A stretch of 64,000 nucleotides of DNA from Fischerella thermalis PCC 7521 (lineage in GTDB: Bacteria; Cyanobacteriota; Cyanobacteriia; Cyanobacteriales; Nostocaceae). The notes under the pieces were generated by a model, which worked only from the letters and a program-made list of their open reading frames with translations, did not search any database and had not been told where the DNA came from. Position numbers and translations under genes: made by a program. Shown in pieces: positions 1-8,253 of this stretch; within the stretch, counting starts at the first letter, position 1, and the number at the start of each line of letters is the position of its first letter. The DNA is taken from NCBI RefSeq assembly GCF_000317225.1, contig NZ_AJLL01000005.1, positions 62,001 to 126,000 on the forward strand. Direction: 5' to 3'.

Positions 1-1
1 G

Positions 2-190
2 TTAGATATAGACACTGGAGCTTATCATCCCCGTAGTGGTTGGTTAACGGGATTGGATGTTACAAATAATTTAGTTTATCAAGCAAACGTTCTCAAAAAT
101 TGCATTCGTATCTCAGCTTTGGAAGAAATAGTGACCACCGTCAACCCAAAACAATTTCATGTTAATCGCCGTAGCAAGTGTTTGGCCTGA
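2..190 (+). CDS. C-terminal fragment of a metallophosphoesterase-like protein (cut by window edge)
   Basis: An open frame enters from the left edge and ends at TGA 188-190, giving about 62 residues with no start in the window. The segment IDTGAYHPRSGWLTGLDV resembles the last strands of calcineurin-like or PPP-type phosphoesterases, where an [I/V]DTG[A/C] strand precedes a Leu-Thr-Gly/Ala strand. The catalytic motifs would lie upstream and are not visible, so the family call is an inference from this short C-terminal pattern. The next gene is on the opposite strand. Confidence 0.4.
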   Translation, partial: LDIDTGAYHPRSGWLTGLDVTNNLVYQANVLKNCIRISALEEIVTTVNPKQFHVNRRSKCLA

Positions 191-212
191 TCTTGAGTAA
201 AGCTATGGTTTT

Positions 213-298
213 AATCCAAAATCCAAAATCTAAAACCCAAAAATTGTTGTGAGATTTGGATGAGGTAGAAAACCCCAATCCACAATCCAAAAATCTGA
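213..298. repeat. AATCCAAAATC-type short repeats
   Basis: Two clusters of near-tandem AATCCAAAATC-like units (about 213-230 and 276-296) lie in the gap between the convergent ends of the partial phosphoesterase gene and the M48 peptidase gene. They look like the low-complexity intergenic repeats common in Nostocales. No coding or regulatory role is visible. Confidence 0.5.
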
Positions 299-305
299 AA
301 TTACT

Positions 306-1166
306 TCAAGACCTAAGCAAAGCTTGGATATTAGTCTTGTATGTAGAACTGTCTAAACCATAGTTACCATTGTTGGGTTGAGTATTGATTGCTTTTTTTA
401 TCGCATCAATGCGATCGCCTATCGCTGGGTGAGTACTCAAAAATGCTGGTACAGAACCTTTTTTGACTAGTTTTTGCATAAAGGAAACCATTGCTGTTTG
501 ACTGTAACCAGTACGTGTCAAAGTTGCTAATCCTCTTTTATCAGCATCAAACTCGTGTTTACGACTACCAGGCAGATTGCGGGCTAACTGATAACCAATT
601 TGTACTACTTTACTGCGGTCTAACCCGGCTGCTGTTAACAAACCTTCGTCAATCGCCTTTTGGCGCATCTGTTTGATGAGGTGTCTACCGCCAATATGAC
701 CAATTTCATGGGCCATGACGCTTGCTAATTCCGCTTCATTTTCGGCAGCTTCTATTAAGCCAGTATTTAAATATACAAATCCGCCAAGAGTGGCAAAAGC
801 ATTAATACTATCATCGTCAATTACTTGGAAAGTAAAAGGAAGCTTGGGGCGATCGCTATTGGCTACCAATCGCTGACCTATTTGTTGCACATAACGGTTA
901 ATATTGGCATCGCGGTACAATCGAACATCAGTGTTTAGCAGTTGTTGATTGATTTGTTTACCAATTTCAACTTCCTGGCGATCGGACATGTTAGAAAGCT
1001 GAAGTGCTTGGACTCCTTGAAAAATTAGAGGAACCCAATCAAAAGCTTGGGATGGTAAGGCGCTACTCAAACAAATACTCAGCGCCACTAGCACCGAAAT
1101 CAACGGATAAAACAAATGATGCCGAAAAAAACTGTAATAGATAGATAAGCTTTTCCTATTATTCAT
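306..1166 (-). CDS. M48-family zinc metallopeptidase, membrane-anchored
   Basis: About 286 residues from ATG 1166; a longer frame reaches a TTG at 1229, but its extra 21 residues look unrelated. A hydrophobic segment at about 19-37 is a signal anchor or signal peptide, so the enzyme should act outside the cytoplasmic membrane. The zinc motif HEIGH lies near residues 153-157 in MAHEIGHIGG, and the downstream HEFDADKRG supplies the third-ligand Glu of the M48 family. The fold and order match BepA/YfgC-like periplasmic quality-control peptidases, although the TPR tail of BepA is absent. The substrate is unknown. It is a single gene with no operon partner. Confidence 0.85.
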   Translation of the reverse strand: MNNRKSLSIYYSFFRHHLFYPLISVLVALSICLSSALPSQAFDWVPLIFQGVQALQLSNMSDRQEVEIGKQINQQLLNTDVRLYRDANINRYVQQIGQRLVANSDRPKLPFTFQVIDDDSINAFATLGGFVYLNTGLIEAAENEAELASVMAHEIGHIGGRHLIKQMRQKAIDEGLLTAAGLDRSKVVQIGYQLARNLPGSRKHEFDADKRGLATLTRTGYSQTAMVSFMQKLVKKGSVPAFLSTHPAIGDRIDAIKKAINTQPNNGNYGLDSSTYKTNIQALLRS

Positions 1167-1524
1167 AATTCGGTCTGAAAAGACTTTAGGAAGAACGTAA
1201 AAGTAACCGACGCAAGCAGGATACAACAAGTTGCATGAAAAATTTCTAATGCAGATTTCACTACAGACTTGACTATAATTCAGTTTTAACCGATGTTTTT
1301 TGGCAACAGCAACTAAAAACAGCGGTCATGATAAACTGTCGCATGTCAAAACATAAGGAGGTAATCCAATGAGAAAATTTCATCCTCAAGCATGAAAAGA
1401 TCCCACCCCTTTCCCTTCTTCTTATTAAGGAGAGGGGATGAGGTAACTTCAAATTCGGAGAGTTTTCTCTGTTGTAGCACCTGGTGTTCAAAAGTCAAAA
1501 ACTAGATTTAGGAAAATTGCAGTT

Positions 1525-2061
1525 ATGGCTATTTTAGATTCCAAAGGTCGTTTATTTGGTAAATTTAATGTCCTTGATATCGGTGCTGGACTGGTAATTT
1601 TGCTAGTTATATTTGGCATCTTTTTCTTCCCTGGTAGTACTGGTTCTATTGCCCAGGTGGGAACTAAAACAGTACCTATTGAAGTAGATTTGATTGTTCG
1701 GGGATTAAATGTGCGTGACCCCGAACAGTTATATAGCCAAGGATTTAAAAAAGGCGGTAAGACAAACGTGATTATTCGTAATCAACCTCACGGTAAAATA
1801 GATATCAAATCTATTCAAACATTGCCCAGAACTGTACTTGTTCCCCAGCCAGACGGTACTGTGAAAGAATTGCCAGATCCCAAATCAAACAGTTTTAGTA
1901 CAGACATGTTATTGACTTTGGAAGGCAAAGCACAAATCACTGAAAATGGCCCTGTTTTAGGTAACAGCAAAGTCAAAATTGGAATGCCATTTGAGTTGGA
2001 AGGCTTTAATTACAACTTCAATGCCAGCGTGATTGATGTGCGGATTAAAGATAAATCCTAG
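1525..2061 (+). CDS. DUF4330 family membrane-anchored protein
   Basis: 178 residues. The opening MAILDSKGRLFGKFNVLDIG followed by one transmembrane helix (about 19-36) is the signature of the DUF4330 family in cyanobacteria. The rest is a soluble beta-rich domain, probably periplasmic or lumenal, with VPIEVDLIVRGLNVRDPE near its start. No catalytic motif is seen and the function is not established. The gene stands alone and converges on the alpha/beta-hydrolase gene, with a strong hairpin terminator between them. Confidence 0.75.
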   Translation: MAILDSKGRLFGKFNVLDIGAGLVILLVIFGIFFFPGSTGSIAQVGTKTVPIEVDLIVRGLNVRDPEQLYSQGFKKGGKTNVIIRNQPHGKIDIKSIQTLPRTVLVPQPDGTVKELPDPKSNSFSTDMLLTLEGKAQITENGPVLGNSKVKIGMPFELEGFNYNFNASVIDVRIKDKS

Positions 2062-2125
2062 TGCCGATACTACGTTTACGACTAGTGATCCGTTTCATTA
2101 GTTTTGAAGAGTTGCCAAAGGCCAG

Positions 2126-2158
2126 ATCCCCGACTTTTTTAAAAAAGTTGGGGATTTT
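2126..2158. terminator. Bidirectional hairpin terminator between convergent genes
   Basis: Two 15-base arms (2126-2140 and 2141-2155) pair with one G-T wobble. The stem has a CCCC/GGGG base and an A/T-rich tip, and T runs occur on both strands. It sits between the ends of the DUF4330 gene and the hydrolase gene, as expected for a shared rho-independent terminator. Confidence 0.7.
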
Positions 2159-2182
2159 GCAGTTAACTATAGATTGTTACTC

Positions 2183-3103
2183 TTAATTAGTTACTGCTGT
2201 TGGTGATTCAGTTAAAAGAGGTAAGAATTTTCTTATTAAACCAATTGTTACTGCTGGCAGCTCTAACTGTGGTGTCAATCCCACATCTTCCAATTCTTGG
2301 AAAAATTTAATTGCTTGCGGATTCATTTGAGCAAGACGATACCCAATTTCTGGACTAGTAAATTGTGATTTTCTTCCCCAAATAATTGCGGTCGGAATAG
2401 TTAATTGTTGAATGTAAAGTGACAAATCAAAACTCAAGTCACCGCGTACGAAAGATAGGGCAGCGTATTCAGCGTTGGGTTGCTTGGCTGATTCCAGATA
2501 AGCTTGGACAATTTCTTCATATATCCGGTTAGGACGAGCAAATTGTCGTTGTTCTAAAAAGCTACGAATACCATTTTCTGTCGCCACTCCAGTAGTGTAA
2601 AGTATTCTATCAACAACAGGAATACTGATGAGTTGAGCAAAAAAAGTGCGAGAGTAATCTTGTCCAAAGTCAGAAATTCCGGAAGGTACGGTAAGAATTA
2701 AAGACTTGAATAATTCTGGATGAGCGATCGCAACTCGAATAGTAAACGCTGCTGTCAGAGATGAAGCAATTACTTTCACAGGGAGAGTGCAAGTCTGCTG
2801 CAAAAACTCTCGAATCGTTGTCAAGTAGTCTTCAATTGTGAAATTCCGTGCGGGATGCTCAGATCGACCCCAACCTATCAAGTCTGGGGCTAAAATGCGA
2901 TACTCACTGGCAAATGCTGGATAAACTTTTGACCACTCGTATGCAGAAGAACCTCCACCAAATCCATGCAAGAACACTAGAGTCTCTAATCCCTCGCTAG
3001 CAACTTTATTCTCCTGCCAAGGTAAACCAGTAGCAGTGTAGTAAACCATCCTGCCTAAAGAGGTAGTCACAGAGCGTTGTTCAAATCCTATTGGTATAAA
3101 CAT
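2183..3103 (-). CDS. Alpha/beta-hydrolase fold protein with degenerate catalytic triad
   Basis: 306 residues with the standard fold: oxyanion region HGFGGGSSAYEW, then LIGWGRSEHP, then the nucleophile-elbow position VIASSLTAAF, where a Ser is kept but the flanking Gly residues are Ala/Thr. The usual triad Asp (normally G.KD.F) aligns with Ser in WGRKSQF. The usual His (normally GH.P..E.P) aligns with Leu in VGLTPQLELP. Two of three triad residues therefore appear to be replaced, which suggests a non-hydrolytic or altered-chemistry member. No signal peptide is seen. Family membership is firm; function is unknown. Confidence 0.75.
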   Translation of the reverse strand: MFIPIGFEQRSVTTSLGRMVYYTATGLPWQENKVASEGLETLVFLHGFGGGSSAYEWSKVYPAFASEYRILAPDLIGWGRSEHPARNFTIEDYLTTIREFLQQTCTLPVKVIASSLTAAFTIRVAIAHPELFKSLILTVPSGISDFGQDYSRTFFAQLISIPVVDRILYTTGVATENGIRSFLEQRQFARPNRIYEEIVQAYLESAKQPNAEYAALSFVRGDLSFDLSLYIQQLTIPTAIIWGRKSQFTSPEIGYRLAQMNPQAIKFFQELEDVGLTPQLELPAVTIGLIRKFLPLLTESPTAVTN

Positions 3104-3120
3104 AGATTTTTACTCAGGAG

Positions 3121-3330
3121 TCATTAGTTGTTGATTGTTGGTTGTTGATTGTTGATTGGTGGTTGGTGGTTAGTGGTTAGTTGTTACCTATTCTTTAAAC
3201 TACTTACTCCCCCACCTCCCCTAATCCCCATTCCCTGTCGGTCGTGGGGTCCCCGAGTTCCCCACCTCCCCACCTCCCACTCTCCCACTCTCCCACTCTC
3301 CCTACCTACCTCCAAAGACAGATTCAATCA
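3121..3330. repeat. GTTG-type and CCTCCCCA-type intergenic repeats
   Basis: A tract of GTTGTTGATTGTTGGTT-like units (3125-3185) is followed by C-rich CCCACCTCCC/CCCACTCTCC units (about 3210-3310). Both types recur in many gaps of this window. A frame can be read through them, but its translation is low-complexity Pro/Ser/Leu and does not look like a gene. Confidence 0.7.
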
Positions 3331-3334
3331 TTAA

Positions 3335-3695
3335 TTTTCCTGATCAACGCTTCGGGTGAAGTAGATGTAAAAAGACTGCCTAAGTTGTGAAGATTCAGTA
3401 ATTTTTTTTCTGGTTTTTCTGGTTTTGTTGCTTGAAAATATCATAATTACGATACTTATACTAGTAACAGGTATTACTGAAGGGTGAGACCCTCAACCCT
3501 TATTTATGGTAATCTATCAGAAACAATACTGATAGCTTTGAGTGTCAGTTAAACTTGTAAACAAAATCGCAACTAACTATTAACTTTAATTTCTGCTTAA
3601 CTGTGCAATCAATTAGTTATCAAAGTAAGACTTTGTACAGTCTAGTCAGGGTAATTTTTGTCTATATAGTTAGTAATTTGATGATTTTATAGAAA
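3335..3695. other. Gene-free AT-rich stretch
   Basis: About 360 bases without a credible frame. It presumably holds the promoter of the downstream gene, but no clear -10/-35 pair or regulator site could be singled out. A small T/C-rich tract lies near 3400-3430. Confidence 0.4.
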
Positions 3696-4331
3696 ATGGT
3701 TAGGTGGGGTGTCATGTTAAAGCAAGCTTGTCTTCAATCTCATCAACAACTAAAGTTTGAAGACCACAAATTAATGCTTGATAACTTTGATATCCAAAAT
3801 ATTCACAATCAAATGGTAGATTCATCTTTCCACTGTCAAATGCATACAGCACTTGACACCGAAAAGATGGCTATACCTAACTGTATTTATTTAAATTTAG
3901 AAGATTTAAAATGCTTTGAAGTTATCAAGCATCAGTATCAAAAATGGGGTATAGTTTTTGACAATTGTATCGCCATACAGCCTTCAAATCCTGCATTTCC
4001 CACTGACTCTAGTTTGATGGTAATGATGGGAGCGCCAAAAGGTGGATATTTAGAAGCGACTTTTTTGCAACCAGTCCAATTTGTGAGTGCTTTTGTCACC
4101 AGTTCACAGCGTTTGGTACTTTCCGCATATGATCGCGATCGCCAACTGTTGACTCAAACAGTACTACCAGGAGCTAATCTAGCTAATTCCGATTCTGCCG
4201 TTCCCCCCAATACCTTACTTTCTGTAACAGCTAATGATATTTACAGTGTCACTTTTTGCGCTTTTGATGGTCAATTCACTATTGATAACTTCTGTTTCTG
4301 TTTTCAGAGCAAATCTATAAAAACTCGGTGA
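3696..4331 (+). CDS. Hypothetical protein, beta-rich
   Basis: 211 residues from ATG 3696; alternative in-frame ATGs lie at 3714 and 3774. There is no signal peptide or transmembrane segment. From about residue 65 the sequence alternates short hydrophobic strands (WGIVFDNCIAIQPSNPAF, GGYLEATFLQPVQFVSAFV, LVLSAYDRDRQLL, IYSVTFCAFDGQFTIDNF). This resembles jelly-roll domains of cyanobacterial extracellular proteins, but no PEP-CTERM tail is present. The N-terminal 60 residues are Gln/His-rich and unstructured-looking. I do not recognise a characterised family. Confidence 0.55.
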   Translation: MVRWGVMLKQACLQSHQQLKFEDHKLMLDNFDIQNIHNQMVDSSFHCQMHTALDTEKMAIPNCIYLNLEDLKCFEVIKHQYQKWGIVFDNCIAIQPSNPAFPTDSSLMVMMGAPKGGYLEATFLQPVQFVSAFVTSSQRLVLSAYDRDRQLLTQTVLPGANLANSDSAVPPNTLLSVTANDIYSVTFCAFDGQFTIDNFCFCFQSKSIKTR

Positions 4332-4509
4332 TAAAATCTGTGCCAAGACCTCTAATTCAGGTATTCTGATAGAGGTTATACCCTAAATTGGTTTTAGATT
4401 GTGAAACATTTACTGGGTAAGCTTTTTAGCTATCCATCTGTCGCAATCTTGTTTCCAATTGGTATTATTACTTATTTATTAAACTTTCACAATCAAGTAG
4501 GTAGATACC

Positions 4510-5277
4510 GTGGCACAGGCTTCGTCTTCTTGGCAGCAATTGATTGACCAGATCCTCGATTGGATGCTTCCAGAGTTCAAGTCAGGAGCCACAAAAAATT
4601 TAGCTCTAGAACGTTTTCGAGGGCCAGGAGGCGTTCTTGGGTTCCTGACTGTAGTGGTTGCAATGCTGTTGTGGAACTGGAAACTGCTGTTAGCCAGCAG
4701 TGCGGGTGTTGGGACAATGATGTTTGTTTATTCCATGCAAACATGGCATTGGCAGTTGCAATGGTCTGAAATTAAAAAATTTTTAAACAGTCCTAATCGT
4801 CGATTAGCTCTAGCTGTAATGAGCGGTGGTATAACCTGTTTCAGTACGTACATGGCAGTTGTAATTTGGTTAGACTCCAATAGTCATTGGCTTGCTGCTG
4901 GTGTGATTTTGCAAGGTTTAACCACACTGTTGACTTTATTTTTAATTACATGGCAAATAGTCAACTCTTACGGAAATCGAGATGAAAATCAGTTAGATAA
5001 TTTGTTAAGTAATCTCACCGAAAAAGATCCCCTCAAGCGTTTAATTGCTATACGTCTCCTCACCAAATTAATCACTAACAATCGAATCAATACTACCGAT
5101 TTACGAAGTATTGGTGAATGTTTGCGACTCCTACTCTGTCATGAGGAAGAAACAGCAATCCGAGAAGCAGCTTTTGATAGCTTGCAAGCATTGGAGCGAA
5201 TGCAAACACTTTCATCAAGTCCTATGGCAATTAAAATACCTACCAAAGCAAAAGTCAAAAATCGGATTAATTGTTAG
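4510..5277 (+). CDS. Armadillo-type fold membrane protein
   Basis: 255 residues from a GTG start. Several hydrophobic helices lie in the first 160 residues (GVLGFLTVVVAMLLWNWKLLL, LALAVMSGGITCFSTYMAVV, LAAGVILQGLTTLLTLFLI). They are followed by a soluble helical-repeat segment (NLLSNLTEKDPLKRLIAIRL and onward) of HEAT/ARM type. Such proteins are conserved in cyanobacteria without a known role. A 48-codon GTG frame at 4401-4547 with one hydrophobic helix overlaps the start and could be a small upstream protein, but nothing else supports it. Confidence 0.6.
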   Translation: MAQASSSWQQLIDQILDWMLPEFKSGATKNLALERFRGPGGVLGFLTVVVAMLLWNWKLLLASSAGVGTMMFVYSMQTWHWQLQWSEIKKFLNSPNRRLALAVMSGGITCFSTYMAVVIWLDSNSHWLAAGVILQGLTTLLTLFLITWQIVNSYGNRDENQLDNLLSNLTEKDPLKRLIAIRLLTKLITNNRINTTDLRSIGECLRLLLCHEEETAIREAAFDSLQALERMQTLSSSPMAIKIPTKAKVKNRINC

Positions 5278-5308
5278 TTGTTAGTTGTTTGGAACAATCA
5301 ACCACTCA

Positions 5309-6058
5309 TTATTCTGTAATTTGATGTAGTCTGCCGTTATGGACTTGTACCACACGATGACCACACCGTCGGACTAGCTGCTCATCATGAGTAGTAACAA
5401 TTACCGTTGCTCCAAAGGAATTTAACTTCTGAAAAATCTGCATTATTTGCCAGGAGTTATCAGGATCAAGATTACCAGTTGGTTCATCAGCTAAAAGCAA
5501 TGGTGGGGTTGCGATAATTGCTCGAGCAATACTTACCCGTTGTTGTTCTCCCCCAGATAGTTTTTCCGGGAAACAGTCAGCTTTATTCAACAAACCTACT
5601 AACTTTAATGTCGGTTCTAAACGCCGTTGAATTTCCTTACGGGTATATCCTTGTGCTTGCAGTACGACAGTTACATTTTCTGCCACTGTTCTTTGAGGGA
5701 TGAGTTTATAGTCTTGAAACACAATACCAATCCGCCGCCGAAACAATGATAAGCGATCGCCTCTTAAACAAGCCACATCACAGCCATCAACTATTACCTC
5801 TCCTTGTGTTGGTAACTCTTCGCCATACAGTAGTTTCAACAGCGTAGATTTACCAGAACCACTAGGACCTGTAATAAATAGAAATTCACCTTGTTTTACT
5901 GCCAAATTCACATCTAACAGAGCATTATGACCATTGAGATATGTTTTTGCAGTTGAGCGCAATTCCACCATAAGCCTATGATTAGGCTGTTGAGTATCGC
6001 TATCTTGAGCATAAGTAGATTTATCAGACACCAGTTTCGGTGATACTGCTGTTGGCAT
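5309..6058 (-). CDS. ftsE: FtsE-type ABC ATPase of cell division
   Basis: 249 residues. After a variable 28-residue N-terminus comes one ABC ATPase domain: Walker [10 protein letters not shown] (64-72), Q-loop region [10 protein letters not shown], signature [14 protein letters not shown], Walker [13 protein letters not shown] and switch His in [22 protein letters not shown] is typical of FtsE. FtsE pairs with the membrane protein FtsX to regulate septal peptidoglycan hydrolysis. No ftsX is next to it here, so the partner must be encoded elsewhere. A LolD-like ATPase is the main alternative. Confidence 0.8.
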   Translation of the reverse strand: MPTAVSPKLVSDKSTYAQDSDTQQPNHRLMVELRSTAKTYLNGHNALLDVNLAVKQGEFLFITGPSGSGKSTLLKLLYGEELPTQGEVIVDGCDVACLRGDRLSLFRRRIGIVFQDYKLIPQRTVAENVTVVLQAQGYTRKEIQRRLEPTLKLVGLLNKADCFPEKLSGGEQQRVSIARAIIATPPLLLADEPTGNLDPDNSWQIMQIFQKLNSFGATVIVTTHDEQLVRRCGHRVVQVHNGRLHQITE

Positions 6059-6322
6059 TGCTATTTATTTACACCCACTAACTAAACATTTATAAAATAA
6101 GGATTCCCAGATATTACCCAGGAATCTCATTATCCATACTGAAATTTTTTTAGTTAATGGCTAGTCGTTGATCGTTGTTTATTAGTAGCAGTTATGCAAA
6201 AACCTTACAGTCACGTTGGACTGGGCGTAGCATATCGTGAAAATTCGCCGTTATTTCACTACTCCCTATAAAAAGAGATAATGTTAAGACCAGTTTCAAA
6301 AGACTGTTTTGGCTACGCTTTT

Positions 6323-6583
6323 ATGTATAAACCTACAATTAAAATTACTGTCAAGTTATTTGCTGCTTACCAAGAGGCTTATGGAGTGCCAGAACTGGTG
6401 CTGGAATTTCCCGAGAATACACCAGTTGTTGCAGTGCGCGATCGCTTGATCGCCGAACATCCTGAACTAAGCCAATGGCGGGATGTAACCCGGTTTGGAA
6501 TTAACTTGATATTTGTTGAACCAAATACTATTTTGCAAGACGGCGATGAGGTAGTGTTAATTCCTCCTGTTAGTGGTGGTTGA
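6323..6583 (+). CDS. MoaD/ThiS-family ubiquitin-like sulfur carrier
   Basis: 86 residues from ATG 6323; an upstream ATG at 6281 adds 14 unrelated residues. The beta-grasp pattern ITVKLFAAYQEAYG ... DGDEVVLIPPVSGG ends in the Gly-Gly that is adenylated and thiocarboxylated in MoaD and ThiS. IPPVSGG at the C-terminus fits MoaD, the small subunit of molybdopterin synthase, better than ThiS. No moaE, moeB or thi gene adjoins it, so the pathway assignment rests on sequence alone. Confidence 0.75.
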   Translation: MYKPTIKITVKLFAAYQEAYGVPELVLEFPENTPVVAVRDRLIAEHPELSQWRDVTRFGINLIFVEPNTILQDGDEVVLIPPVSGG

Positions 6584-6724
6584 GAATAAGGCAGAAAGGA
6601 GATGTTGTTTCCTTCGTAGTAGGTTGCAACGCCGCCCATGAGTTGCTTTCAAGCAAAAAGATAAAAGTAAAAAGAAAAACCTACTCTAGATATTTCTTTT
6701 AACTTTTAAATTTTGGATTTTAAC

Positions 6725-7090
6725 TTAAAAGGCTGCCACTACACCAACCTGACGCAGAATAAAAAACAAAATGGAGTTGATAATGCTCAGGGCGATCGCT
6801 CCAATAATCGCGCTAGCAATTCCCCATCGCAGTCTGAATCCTTCTACTAACCAAGCTGCTAAACCAAATACAATTATGCTACCAATCAAAGGAATTAAGC
6901 CCAGACTGATCACGGCGCTAGTTGTTCTAAACCAACCAGGGAAAAGACTCCAAAAGCCATTGAAAGCACCGATAATTGCTCCTGCAATCAGAGCAATCCA
7001 AGGACTATCTATCTCAACGCCAGTAGGTAGTTTGGAGATAATTAACAAACTGATTGCAATTACCACAACAGAAATAATAAAACCAGCCAT
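6725..7090 (-). CDS. Phage holin family (4-TMS, superfamily IV) membrane protein
   Basis: 121 residues, almost entirely four hydrophobic helices: IISVVVIAISLLIISKL, WIALIAGAIIGAFNGFW, LIPLIGSIIVFGLAAWLV and IASAIIGAIALSIINSILFF. The motif LPTGVEIDSPWIALIAG after helix 1 is typical of the phage_holin_4_2 family, which is widespread as a chromosomal gene in bacteria and not evidence of a prophage. Its cellular role is unknown. No lysis or phage genes are nearby. Confidence 0.75.
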   Translation of the reverse strand: MAGFIISVVVIAISLLIISKLPTGVEIDSPWIALIAGAIIGAFNGFWSLFPGWFRTTSAVISLGLIPLIGSIIVFGLAAWLVEGFRLRWGIASAIIGAIALSIINSILFFILRQVGVVAAF

Positions 7091-7456
7091 TGATACACCT
7101 CAGCACAAAATTGGATTAACAACAGTTATCTAGTCAATCCCCTTGACGCAATTGAAGGGATGTAAATCAACACAATTCTTCTGTGAGCGACTTGTTATAT
7201 TACTAGTCTTGAAACCGTTTTTGATCACTTTTTAGTATTTTAAGCCTTTAATGGTAACTTTTACTCCAATTTTTTGAGAATCGAACCTTCGCGATCGCTG
7301 ATTTGTTGAGCATCAATACCAATATGTGCTAGTTTTCCACGTTTAAGTGATTGTTGCAATAGCAGATAAGCCAGTTAAGTAAGTTCGTTCAAAAAGTTAG
7401 TAAAGTAGTGTTTGCAACCAGATCTTAATAGCGATCGCTAATTTTTCTAACTGTTT
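7091..7456. other. Gap with a possible gene scrap
   Basis: About 365 bases with no intact gene. On the minus strand, 7383 down to 7261 encodes about 40 codons, LAYLLLQQSLKRGKLAHIGI and onward to a TAA, with no start codon and an upstream stop. It looks like the C-terminal scrap of a lost protein, but I cannot name the family. It adjoins two clearer pseudogenes. Confidence 0.3.
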
Positions 7457-7823
7457 TTAGCCTGCAATATAACTTAATTCATCCAACAGTTCTAAAAAAT
7501 CTTTGACACTGATTTGAATATCTGTGGGAAAGTGACGTATAAAACTTAACCCAGTTAATCCTTCTGGATCTGCTGCTGCTAGTACCAAGGCTGAGCGGAT
7601 GGCATAAAAACCATTTTTACACCAAGCAGCAATCATTCCCGCAATGGGAATCGATAGAAACACACCCAGGAAAGCAGCTACTCGCTCACCAATAAATAGA
7701 GCTAAAAATAGTATGACTGGACTAGTTTATAACGCATTCATTGCCCATGACTTTGGGACTTACAAAGTTATCTTGAATTTGCTGAAGAATTATGCAGGTA
7801 ATCACAAATTCAGGTATAAATAC
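7457..7823 (-). pseudogene. Remnant of an AI-2E family transporter (PerM-like), frameshifted
   Basis: Reading the minus strand, one frame gives FVITCIILQQIQDNFVSPKVMG and the next gives TSPVILFLALFIGERVAAFL and then GVFLSIPIAGMIAAW. Joined, these match the C-terminal helices of AI-2E family transporters. The break is a tandem AATG duplication (plus-strand CATTCATT at 7735-7742), with a TAG stop in the first frame and a TAA (7727-7729) in the second. The N-terminal two thirds of the family length is missing, since a TGA precedes the segment. This is a dead C-terminal fragment. The intact stretch from 7663 could still be read as a 68-residue frame. Confidence 0.7.
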
Positions 7824-7996
7824 TCAGTCTTTGGCTGTAGTAAAAATAGCAATAACTTTATAAAAATAACTAAAATCTATTTTGTTCTTGATGAACAGAT
7901 TTTTCTGATAAGAAAGAAATATTTTAATAAATAATTACATCTCCCAGCTGATAATTATTGATGTCATATGCTTGGCTAAATTTCTACGCCAAGCTA

Positions 7997-8253
7997 TTAC
8001 TTATTATGTATATAAATATCAATATAGCGATCGCCTCCTATTGTTGTGGTGTCTGCAACCAATTTGACTTGAAATTCTAAATATAAAATTTGACCTGGTG
8101 TACTTAAAAATGTGACAGAATCAGCACGGATTGGTTCAATACTTAGCTGAGTTTTCAGGACTTCGACTGAGGTTGATGTCTCACCAAGTAGCCATGTAGC
8201 AAAACTGTCTGGCTAGGTCTCAGAAAGTAATTTCAGAGGTTATCGAAAGCCAT
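7997..8253 (-). pseudogene. Remnant of an Rpn-family (PD-(D/E)XK, DUF4351-type) protein
   Basis: From ATG 8253 the minus strand begins MAFDNL, then needs a one-base correction and carries a TAG before DSFATWLLGE, SIEPIRADSV and GQILYLEFQV. These match the N-terminal conserved region of cyanobacterial Rpn/DUF4351 nuclease-like transposase-derived proteins. After LEFQV the sequence departs from the family (KLVADTTTIGGDRYIDIYI) and stops at TAA 7997-7999, so the body of the gene is gone. Frameshift, nonsense and truncation together mark a decayed copy. Confidence 0.65.

Noticed and set aside
1273-1491. 72-codon minus-strand frame
   Set aside because: Part of its translation (PHPLSLIRRRERGG) is what common intergenic hairpin repeats encode; it is not a protein family.
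3149-3334. 61-codon plus-strand frame
   Set aside because: Encoded entirely by GTTG-type and C-rich short repeats.
6725-7090. Prophage, suggested by the holin-like protein
   Set aside because: The 4-TMS holin family is common on bacterial chromosomes and no phage, integrase or lysis gene is near.
7644-7934. 96-codon plus-strand frame
   Set aside because: Antisense to the AI-2E remnant, which explains the sequence better; no domain features.
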